This document shows positions 30,001-39,877 of a stretch of 64,000 nt of DNA, piece after piece. How positions within the stretch are numbered: the first letter of the stretch is position 1; each line of letters starts with the position of its first letter. Source of the DNA: Serinus canaria (Eukaryota > Chordata > Aves > Passeriformes > Fringillidae); NCBI RefSeq assembly GCF_022539315.1, contig NC_066316.1, positions 54,685,994 to 54,749,993 on the forward strand, read 5' to 3'. The notes under the pieces were generated by a model. That model did no database searches. It was not told where the DNA came from and saw nothing but the letters and a program-made list of their open reading frames with translations. The position numbers and the translations under genes are program-made.

Positions 30001-30329
30001 ACTGTACATGAAGTGTCCCTGGTCAGCAGGGAAGCTGGCAGGGAAGCCTTTGAAGACAGTTTTAACTCCAGCAGAGGTGAGATCCCTAAAGGTGTGGCAG
30101 GGAGCAGCAGGTAAGCAATGCCCCTGGTCAGAGGGCAGCAGGGAGGTGGCATGGGGCTGGAGGCCAGGCCATACACACTCTGTGCAGACCAAAGTAACAA
30201 CAGGAATACAAGGGATGGCCTCTTACAGGCAGGAGATTGGGATCTTCTGGTGATCTGTAAAGGAGTGACAGAGGTGAGACAAAGGAATTAGAGAGAATAA
30301 ACATTGCCAGCTTAGAGAGAGAATAAAAT

Positions 30330-30433
30330 TGCCAGCTTCTGCCATTGCCTGCTTTCCCCTTCTCCCCATATCATAGGAAGGTTTGCCTATGATACGGGGA
30401 GAAGGGGAAAGCAGGCAATGGCAGGAGCTGGCA
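30330..30433. repeat. Near-perfect inverted repeat (48-bp arms, 8-nt loop) in OPRM1 intron 1
   Basis: The left arm (30330-30377) and right arm (30386-30433) are reverse complements at 46 of 48 positions and flank the loop AAGGTTTG. Key blocks are TGCCATTGCCTGCTTTCC on the left and GGAAAGCAGGCAATGGCA on the right. One of the two mismatches (30337/30426) would be a G.U wobble in a + strand transcript, while the other (A/C, 30367/30396) is a true mismatch. A transcript of either strand, including the OPRM1 pre-mRNA, would fold into a long hairpin. Just left of it, a short direct duplication of AGAGAATAAA.ATTGCCAGCTT (about 30292-30337) shares the GCCAGCTT block with the arm. I cannot tell a small-RNA precursor from a replication fold-back or a palindromic element remnant. 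Confidence 0.9.
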
Positions 30434-33400
30434 TGAGAGGAAGAAGGAGCACAGCTATGTGTTATGCGAGAAGACCAAATCAAAAGTATTGGAAATCATG
30501 GACTCAGTCTCTACATGACAAGGGTGAGATTGTGTCTGAAACTGTGGCTCTGAGGGAGTTCCCAAGACCACAATCTTATGAGAGTGATTTTGGTAATTGG
30601 TTCCTTAGATGATTTTTGTATAGGGGCAGCACATCCCAGGGCTGAAGATTAGCACTGTGACAACTGCTGCTCCCTGTCCCCCCTTAAAAAAGAGATTTCA
30701 CTTCGTTGGAACTGCTCCACACAACACAACAAGGAGGAGATGTTCCATTTTACACAAACATTTTTGTTCTGAAGTTTTATTCTTGATCTGAGATACAAGA
30801 TCTTATAGCTGATAATTGAACACTTCTCAGTAAGAAGGTGGAAAAAAATCTATTTCATGTCCTTCACAGTTATTTGATTAGCTATGGTGCATCATCCCTA
30901 CCTTTTTTCATCATGTAAATTCAAAGGGAAATATAAATAAAATTTAGAAGTGTTTAACATTAAATGAATGAATGAGAATGCTTATCACAGCTTGGCTAAG
31001 CTGTGGAACTCCTTGATAGTGAACATCATTAAAAGTCTGCTTCCAAAAAGGACTAGAGGTCTTTGAAAGATAATTATAATACTCCCACTTTCAACACCAT
31101 AAACCCAAACTGCATGATATAAACCAAAGAAGACACGGATGGTTATAAAAATAGCTTTCTTTGAGATTATCTTAAACACAAGAATTCAGAAAATAGTTGC
31201 TTTTGGATTTTTTAAAAACATAGTTACAAGAGTGGATTTGTATTTTGAAGAGAATTATCAAGCATTGAAAACTTGTTTTCACTTGGAATCATAATGAAAA
31301 TAAATAATTTTTTGAAAATGCCTGTTAATGAAGATCTCTACAACAACCATCTTAGAACATCTAAGCTTAAATATAACCAAATTGGAATCCCTAAAAATGC
31401 TTCACATGCTCGTTTTGAAGCAACTTTGCTCAGTAGTGGAAATCTTTGTGACATTTTTCTTCCAATCTTATTTTTGATCCTCATTTTTTTGGGGAGTACT
31501 GCATGTTAGAAATGTCCACAAAAAGCTACTGAATAAATGCTGATGCAAACTGCATCTCAGAAAATCTCTGCAGTCTAAAACTCTATTAGAAGGATACTCG
31601 CACAGTTTTGCCCCTATTTTTTTCCACTCTGTGACACCAGCTGCTGGCTATGACTAGAAGAGAGGCTAGTAAGCTAAATTATGATTTTGTGACATTTGGA
31701 CTTGCACCATGTTATGTTTGAGATTTTTGTAAATATGTCACCTTTTGATTTATAAAAGTTATAAAAGCTTATCCACAGTGTTCAGTAAAAGTTGTGCTCA
31801 ATGATTTGGGAAAACACTGTAAATGAAAATGAAATAAAGCAGTACTTCAGAATTATGTTAGCTAAATAGCTCATTAGTCATTAGCTTGCTAGTAATTATG
31901 TAATGTAAGCAATATGTGCATTCAGTATTTTCTACCCTTACCGAAGCCTTGAAAAGTTGGTAACTTTGGATGCTTTTCATAAAGAAATTTAAAAAAAAAT
32001 GAGGAAGTGTTTAACACTACTTTTTCATGGGAGCCATTACCATAATGCCACTCCAGGAAAAGTACAGTGGGATCAAACAGCTTTTTAAAGGCAAACTGAG
32101 TGAGAAGGGTTGTTTTCTGCCCAGAACTGCCTGGTGGTAGGCACAAGCAGAGCCAGAGGGTCTGTGCACCTGGGCCTGGCACGCTGTCCTGTGTGCAGCA
32201 GTTCACTGGGACTAGGGCCAGGCACAGGGTCTGGAGATGAGTCTGGGGCTGCAGGGCTCTCACTCATCCCTCAGGTGTCTCTGCTTCCTCACTGAGATGG
32301 GTGTTACCGCCAGGTTGCAGCCTCATGTATTTTTGGTCAAATTTTCATCATGTCTGTAAAAACATAATTAAAAAAAAAAAAGAATATAAAGGTATACATT
32401 CCATTTTATCTGTCTGTTTTCCTTCATCTTGGGGGAGGGAGGGGAGCTGCTTGCTAGTTAAACATTTACCCACTAGCAAAGGTTGGTAAACTCTGTCACA
32501 AACAGTATGCAAACAGGGACACCTGCCTTTCTGAAAGGCAGGATGCTAAGGGTTACCCCCTTGCTATGCTGCTGATTTAATTCAGCTCCTCTGTTGCTCC
32601 TGCCCAAGAATGCTCCCTCAGTTCTGTCCCCAGGTCTCCTCTGGCTGGTGCTGTGAGCTGTATTAATTCATAATTGACATGACTGGATAAGGCTGCTGAG
32701 GCTTTCAGCTCTTAGCATGGGGGCGGAATCTTTGCAGCCAATGGAAGAGGCAGGACACCCACACAAGCAATGCTGTGCAAATGCAGAGAGGTTCACGAGG
32801 CTGTGGACAGGAAAGAAAAGCAGGAATTTTATGCACTTCTTGGTTTCTAAGCTCCCTGATCTGTGCTGCTACAAAAGATGCTGAAGGTCACCTTACATAC
32901 AGCATCCATAACACCATGACACCTTGCAAAAAACCTATTTTTTAGAAACATTTGTTTTGCTTCACCCACTTTCAAGCTTGAGATAATTTCCAGATTTCAA
33001 CTCTAAGTCTGTTCTACTTAATAAAACAGTTTTTCTGAATTGTGAGTGGACTCAGCTGAATTAAAGTTTTCAGGGCTGCACAGTCTTTCCAGATTAAATG
33101 ACCCTTCAGCCACAGCTCATTTTTTTCAAAACACTATTAAGAGGCTGTTTTGAGACACACAGAAAGATTTCTCCTAATTTCAGAGAAAGGATTTCTTTGA
33201 CTTCTTTCCCTGTTTGCCTTTTTTTTTTTCTTTCTTTAAAGCAGTGTAATCATTTACTCAATGAAACAAGACATTTCCTTCCTCTACAAAGGATTGCAGA
33301 GAACCTGAGACCTCTTTGTTTATGGTATGTGAAAAATTTATAGCAAAACAAATGAGGAATCACTCTGAACTTGAGTGACTTCAGTGGCTGTTGGTGGAAT

Positions 33401-36215
33401 TACATTTCTCCTGGAGCATTTGGATTGTGGAGGACTGGGGCCTCTGTGAGCTATTCCTCTCTTCCAGACCTGCAATGCTTAAGATTTTCATCTAGGCTCT
33501 ACTGCAGCTTTCTAGTATATTGCCTTAATTACAAGGCATATTCTTATTTCCACTCTAATTGTGAGACTAATATCCCACCGACTCGATGAGAAAGCTGGAA
33601 AAGCCTTTGGATTACGGTGTAAATTAATTCAATGCCACATGGTACTAATTGCACACTGTCTTCTTGTACTCCACAGCAGGTAGAAGTAGCCTTTGCTGTT
33701 GATATAGCCATAATGACATTGTATTCCTATTAGTAATTTACACTTTCACATGAGGAAAACAGAAAATAAAAATTATCTATAGATTTTTTTTCAGATTACA
33801 GGAAATTCATGGCTAGCAGTAAAACCTATTAAACTACTACTGCTGTCACTTGAAGGCATTTTTTGGTACTTGAGAAAGGGAACACTTCAGTGTTAGTAAC
33901 AGGAGGTTAAGCCTCTCATACTACATATAAAACATGTAAATGTGAATTCAAGGATGAAAGCATTCAGCTGAACAGGAACCATCTGGAAGGATGAGGAGGG
34001 GGATGAGAACACATTAATTATAACGTAATTTGTATAAATTGGAAATCTTGGAATGCATTTGGTCAGTCTGCTTTGCACGAAGAGCCTCCTTTTTACATTG
34101 ATAATCACAATACATTTCTAACTCCTTCTTGGACTTATCTGCTTTCTGACCTCTGTTTGCCCCAGCAGACAGAGCAGGGTGGCATTGTCGAGTGATAATG
34201 ATAGTTCCCTGTCAGGCCAGCACTTGTACAGCTCTGGCTCCAAACCCCTGGATTTGCCTCGTGTGGAAAAATTTTAAGAGCAATAATGTTTAGAAGAATG
34301 ATATCATTATTTTAAAACTATTTCCAAAGAAACCAAGCATGAGATGTTAGCATGCAGTACACTCGATGTGAAGTCACTGTTGCTTTCACTGGGGCTGGAC
34401 TCTGAAGTGTGAGTAGGACAGTTTCAAACATCTAAGCACCTACCTCCCAACTCCTAGTATTTTCAAGACAAACTAGGCACCAATATTAATCAAAAATCTT
34501 AATTTTTACTAGCTTCAATTCCTCTTACAATTAATTTGAAGTTCAATGTTTTGTTCTTCCTGAGCAGGCATTATGGGAAAGGCAATTAAAGAAGGGGAGT
34601 TTTATATAATGACAAATTCAATCCAGTGAAACTTTGGGCTCTTACATGTAGTTGCATGCAAGGAGGCATGAATGTGAGCACATTTAATCACATTCTATGA
34701 TCTGAAACGCTTTCAAGTTAGTATAGCTTGCAGAAGGAGCTAAATCACTAAGTTCCCTCTTGCTGACCAGATACACTGCACGAGCAGAGAAGCACAGAAA
34801 GGGAATTTATTTTTATGCTGCTTAAGCCACAGATCCTATTCAGCCATTAGCATGTAAAGTCCTTGTCATGCCAATTGCTAAACAGCTGTGGTGCTAACTG
34901 GGAAGGAATTCTGTCATACCAAAAGCTGTTCTTGCACAGGAGATGTGGGGTTTGCCCTAAAATTCCTGATGGTTTTGGACAAGCCACTTAATTTGTGTTT
35001 TCTTCTGTAAAATGAAAATATATTTTTGCTTTCTCCGATTGCTTCTGGCTTTTGTTTGTAAGCTGTCATCTCAGGGAAAGATGCTTTCTTTAGATAGGAA
35101 TCTAAATACAAGTGCCTCATTAGATTTGGCTTTGTGGTGCAAGTGTAATTCAATTAATTACTGTAAGAAATATGAACCTAGTAAGGGTTATGCCCAGGAT
35201 AATAAATACAGAATTTCAGGGACAAGCTGCGGCATATTTCTCTGCTGACAGCTATCCTGTCTCTGTTACACTGTGCATCTGCTTTTCCTCCCAGAGGAAT
35301 GCATTCAACACTGCTACGGTGATTGCAGTCATGCCCCCACCAGAAGCCTTTCTGCAGATGCATCCTCACACAGACAGCTTGAGTTTCAGACTGACCAAAA
35401 CCACAAGACAGAAGACAATCTCCCCAGCTCTGTGCATGCAGCCTCTAAAGCACATTTAAACCCACAAGGCTTCTGAACTGCTCTAGTCCGAACCACTGAT
35501 GGATATCACTTGTGTTCCCACTAGGTCTACAAGATGCACAGCCTTTGTGGTGACATCCCGAATACTCGCCGCATCCTCCATCCTGCTGCAACCCCCCACC
35601 GTGACCGCGACCCTCACCCCCGGCTTTCCCCAGCTGGCACTGCTTGCGCTGCCCCCACGCACCACAAAGCCGCCCGCGGCCGCTGGTTTGCCAGTGATGC
35701 CAAGAGACAGCCCCGGCTCCTGCGGCCCCGACTCCTCGGGGAGCACAGAGCTGAAAGGGAGAACGGACGCTCCAGACGGGGGGGGAAATAGAACTGCTGG
35801 AGGAACGGAGCGCGTCCCGGGGCCACCCCTAGCCCCCCCCTTAAAAGCGCCCGCTGGGCTCTCAGGGGCTCAGTGGATGCTTGGTTTGGGAACGACGAGC
35901 AGCCACGAAGGGAGATGAGCTCGGTCGGCCCCGTCCTGTCGCGCCCCACCGTCCCGCTCCCGTCCCATCGCTCCCGGGAGGTGGCAGTGTTCCCCTACGG
36001 AAGCCACCTGCCCAGCTCCGCTGCCAGGCCGGCAAGGGAGCCTCTTTCATCTCCCTCTCACTCGTTTTCCGCTCATTTACGGGCAATGGATTTATCGCGC
36101 GTGATCTGATCTCTAACAGCCCCACTGGGGGCTTTTCCTCTTGCGGGCGAGAAAGTTGCGAAGTGCCGCAGCACAGCCGGAACGCCGGGATTACAGAAAG
36201 CGGTCGAGATCACGG

Positions 36216-36290
36216 CATACGTATTTATACACGTGTATACGCATGTATGCCTATATACATATATATATGTATTTCAATATACACATATAG
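36216..36290 (+). repeat. Alternating purine-pyrimidine tract within the OPRM1 CpG island
   Basis: ATACACGTGTATACGCATGT followed by TATATACATATATATATGTA is largely alternating purine-pyrimidine and partly palindromic. It sits about 0.6 kb into intron 1, between the two GC-rich parts of the island. Confidence 0.8.
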
Positions 36291-36830
36291 ATCTAGACAT
36301 GAGGCAGAGGATCTCCAAACACGGCCACAGAGAAGCAGTGCCATTTACATTTTGTTCGTGCATTTGGGAGAGCTGGGTGGAAAGACAAGTGGATGCGTAC
36401 CGGCTATCCGTGCACCACCCCGTGCCTGTATACGCTCACAGGCAGTGGCTACAGTCCCTTTAAATCCTCGCTCCTTAGGGGACATGTCCGGGATTCAGGC
36501 CCCGTTTGCCAGAGCCGCTCGCAGAGGCGAGCAGCTCCGAGGGTCCTTAGAACATCCTCGGACGCGCAGCGGTTTCTAACGGACCGGCCGCCCCTCACTG
36601 CTCCACCGCAAGTTTCTCTTCCACCGTCACCCGCTCCAGCTCTTTATCAAAAGCCTCCTTCCCTTTCCCGCGGGGGCCGCAACCCAAGCGTGCCCCTTTG
36701 CGCGCTGCCCGGCGGAGGGGGACCGCAGCATCCCCGCCGGGACACCGTCCCGCATCCCGGCTCCGGGCGGCGGGGTTCCGCCCCGACGGCAGCGGCCGTG
36801 GGCTGCTGGGCGGGGCAGGGCGGCACTCAC

Positions 36831-37150
36831 CTGACGATGACATACATGACCAAGAAGTTGCCGAAGAGCCCCACGACGCAGACCACGGAGTAGAGGGCCA
36901 TGATGGCGATGGCGGTGACCACGGAGGGGCCGCCGCCCGCGGGCGCGCAGGGCCCGCCGCCGCCCGCGCTGCCATTGCCGCCGCCGCAGGGCTCCGAGCG
37001 GTTCCAGCCCAGCGCCGCCGAGGCGTTGCCCCAGGCCGGGCAGGGCGGCCCGGGCGGGCGGCAGGCGGAGGCGTTGGCGGCGAACGGGACCTCCAGGGCG
37101 CCGGCGAGGAGCGGCGCGGACCCGTTGCCCAGCAGGTAGGCGACAGCCAT
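36831..37150 (-). CDS. OPRM1: OPRM1 coding exon 1: extracellular N-terminus and TM1 of the mu opioid receptor
   Basis: This exon encodes residues 1-106 and the first two bases of codon 107 of the mu-type opioid receptor, a plasma-membrane Gi/o-coupled receptor for endorphin and enkephalin peptides and for morphine-like opiates. The ATG at 37150-37148 has a G at -3 and a G at +4, and no in-frame upstream ATG was seen. The first 75 or so residues are a Gly/Ala/Pro-rich ectodomain with five N-glycosylation sequons (N9, N26, N42, N50, N59). TM1 follows at about residues 77-103 and contains the conserved GNFLVMY motif with N98 at position 1.50. There is no cleavable signal peptide, as in other opioid receptors. 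The exon ends CAG|GTGAGT at 36831/36830, splitting an Arg codon that exon 2 completes. The ectodomain is about 10 residues longer than the human one and hardly resembles it, whereas TM1 is nearly identical. OPRD1, OPRK1 and OPRL1 are excluded by exons 2 and 3. Confidence 0.96.
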
Positions 37151-37164
37151 GGCGCGCAGCGGCC

Positions 37165-37290
37165 TCAGCGCGGCCACCCGCTCCCCGCGCCCGAGGGACG
37201 CCCGGCGCGCCGCGCTGCTGCCGCGGTGTCGGCGAGGCGACGGCACCCGCCCGCCCCGACGGCGCGCCCCGCCGCTGGGTGCGGGCACAT
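37165..37290 (-). other. Upstream ORF (41 codons) in the presumed OPRM1 5' leader
   Basis: An ATG at 37290-37288 opens a 41-codon frame that ends with TGA at 37167-37165, 14 nt before the OPRM1 start codon and in a different frame. The ATG context is weak (C at -3, T at +4), which would favour leaky scanning or reinitiation. The peptide ([10 protein letters not shown] and onward) is Arg/Ala/Gly-rich, resembles no protein I know, and may have no function of its own. Upstream AUGs that dampen translation are described for mammalian OPRM1 mRNA, so the arrangement is plausible. Whether it lies in the mature leader depends on the transcription start, which I cannot place. Confidence 0.5.
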
Positions 37291-39785
37291 GTGTGCGGCG
37301 GGCGGGGCGGGCCCGGAGGAGGGGCCGTGTCCGCAGGAGCGGCGGGAGCCGCCTCCCCGCGCCCGCTGCCCGCCGCCGCTCCTCCCCGGCCGGCGGGAGG
37401 CGGTGGCGGCCGCCCCCAGCGGCGAGCGGGGCGCACCTGCGGGGGGCAGCGGGCGGCGCGCCGGCGGAGTTCGCCTCCCGCACGGGTGGCACTTGAAGGC
37501 CCAGCGGCACAGGCAGCGGTGGCAAACACCGGAAAGAGGGAACCGGGGGAGATTGTCTTGGCGAGATAAAAGCCGGTGCAGAGAGGAGATCAATGAGCGA
37601 CTAATTATCGTAGTGAGACAGGGATCTTGGCAAAACGATGTCCTCAGTGATTACAGAGATAACAGAACCTTGTACTAAAATGTGACGAACTTTACGGCAA
37701 CACTTTGGGAGGGATGGTTGTGAACAGAATTGTCCTTTAGAAATTACTCCGATCTCATGGATCCTCAGGATTTTCAGAGGACCTTCTGTTCAGAGCTCCA
37801 AGGATCTTCTCCCCTAGGTGTGGATGTGATTGTTATCGGATGTGATAACACAGATAAGAACGGCATCAAAACCGTTCTCGAGCCGTACACTCATTGTTAC
37901 TGGGTGCTTAATTTGCACACCATTTGTTTTCACCGGCACCTTTCCCTGATCAGTTGTTCCAAATGAGTACAGAGGTGCAGGACTGCCTGATGGCTGATTA
38001 TTAGGACTTAGCTCATTTACTGTCTCACTAATGAAATCAGAAGAGATCCCTGGTAAGGCAGAAAAAATATCTCCTGGTGAACAGGAAGGTGACAGAGTAG
38101 CAGTGATTGCTCCCGCTGCCTCATCATGGATGCGCACTTATTCTGCTCACCCTCTGCAGAGCACCTCCCGCTATTTCAAGAGTGGTAATGACAAAAGTGG
38201 AGAAGAAGCAAGTAGCAAGCTAAGAGAAAGATGCAGAATCCCTGGCATTTTAGTATAAGTGTTACCCATGTGCTTGGGCCACAAGCAGTGGGAACCAGTG
38301 CTGCTCAGGGCAGGTAACAGTGGTGGAATTGACCACACACTCTTTCGATGTATATCTGATTTGTGCAGAGGGAGAAGAGGGAATGGGAAAGGGGTGTCAC
38401 TGGACTTTGAGAGGGATACAGATATGGAGAATTTGTATTCCTTTTTTTCATTCTAAAGTGAAATGGAAGGAGAAGAACAAGTAAGCTATTAATGGGCACT
38501 TTCAGTAGATAGCATGTATTGCTTCATGGCCAGAGAGAGTATTTTCAGCATTGTTCATTTGGTAGGAGAGAGCTCATTTAGCATTGCATGTAGGATGAGT
38601 TTTAGAATAGGAGTTATTTTTGTCTCTGGAAAAAGCTGTGGACAAAGGGAAATGAAAGCAAGATCTCAGATTTTATATGGTCAAAGACACTGCTTCTTTA
38701 TCCCCTGTTGGAGTATAGCATGTACAAAGAGCAGGAGGAAAAAGGCTTTAAAACTGGGCTTTTCTCAGAGACTTCCATCTCTGGGTGTGTGCACAGAGCG
38801 TGGGAGCGTCTCTCTGTGCTTGCCCTTTGTTGCACCAAAGCCATCAGGAGAGTTTAAGGTAAGCCACAAGTACACAATTAGTATTCAGCCCTTTGAACAC
38901 AACTGTGGAAGGAATGGGGAAGATGGGGAGCAAAGATCAAGGCTGCCAGGAGATCCACTCCATATCTTGTGTCATAGACAGATTTGTGTCATCCTCACTG
39001 TCAGAAGGCCCTTTTGTGCATTAAAAATGACAGAAAAATTACATTAAAATGTCTTTAAAACCCCTCTTGAAAACAGATGCCCAGGTAAATTGAATGCTAT
39101 ATGCAAGTCTTTATGACTGCTCACAGAAAAGTGATTACACACAAAAAAAATATTATGCCCAAATAAATCAACCTTTTGGCAGGTGCAGAAGAAAACTTAG
39201 GATGAAGAGAGGACTGGCAAAAAGCCCTGGGAGTTGAGCCTGTTTAAGACAGGCCTCATTAAGCAAAATTTCAAGGTAGGGGAATGGGAGTTAAATGCAC
39301 CTCTTTGCAAAGTTATTACAAGTGTTATTTCACAAGGACATAGGCAAAGTGAAATGTTTAGAATAATGCTTTCAGATGGTAAATATAATTTTGGGTGTAA
39401 TAATGTGTGACACCCTTCAAATAATTTCAGATAATATAGGACTGTGTAGCTAAGATTCTGGTCAAAGGGTGTTTGTGAAGTTGAAGACCAGTAATTCCTT
39501 CTTGTTGGTAGTAGTTGAGATTTTTCCTTCTTCATAGAAAAGAAGCAGTGTCAGTCATTTGCATTATTTCTGTATTCACAGATCACCTGTGCCTCCTTTC
39601 TAGATTTTGACAGTGACTCTGCAGATAAGGGCAATCTGCAGAGTGGCAAATACTATATCCATTAACTAAAAACAAGTACTTTAAATTTCATCATCTCTGA
39701 GTTCTTCTGCCCTTGTAGACAATAAAATGTCTCCTCAAATTTTAATAAATGTAGCTGTAAGCGATAGTTTTGTGTTTGCATAACA

Positions 39786-39877
39786 AATCTGAAGGGTGTC
39801 AGTTGGACCACACTGATGGTTGGACTAGATGATCCTTAAGGTCTCTTCCAACCTTGACAATTCTGTGATTCTGTGAT
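39786..39877 (+). mobile_element. CR1 LINE 3'-terminal fragment (about 90 bp)
   Basis: The blocks GGTTGGACTAGATGATCCTT, AAGGTCTCTTCCAACCTTG and ATTCTGTGATTCTGTGAT are the last part of an avian CR1 including its 8-bp terminal repeats. Only the extreme 3' end was inserted. Confidence 0.88.

Larger units (their letters stand above)
35560..37580. promoter_or_regulatory. CpG island covering the OPRM1 promoter, first exon and start of intron 1
   Basis: This block is strikingly GC- and CpG-rich against AT-rich surroundings. It is densest from about 36480 to 37570, with a second shoulder at about 35560-36200 and an AT-rich alternating purine-pyrimidine stretch between them. It spans the OPRM1 start codon and leader and extends some 1.3 kb into intron 1, as expected of a vertebrate CpG-island promoter. 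I see no TATA box at a sensible distance upstream of 37150 on the minus strand, so dispersed, Sp-factor-driven initiation is the likely mode. The many long open frames on both strands here are a by-product of high GC, not genes. Confidence 0.8.

Noticed and set aside
36627..37529. Long minus-strand frames extending upstream of the OPRM1 ATG, suggesting a longer N-terminus.
   Set aside because: The open frame in phase with OPRM1 has no upstream ATG that I can find. Its nominal start is TTG, so the 37150 ATG is preferred.
36698..37678. Long + strand open frame (326 codons) antisense to OPRM1 exon 1.
   Set aside because: It lies entirely within the CpG island. High GC suppresses stops and the Arg/Gly/Ala-rich product is typical of shadow frames.
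38514..39047. 177-codon + strand open frame upstream of OPRM1.
   Set aside because: Composition is like translated noncoding DNA, with no domain or conserved pattern.
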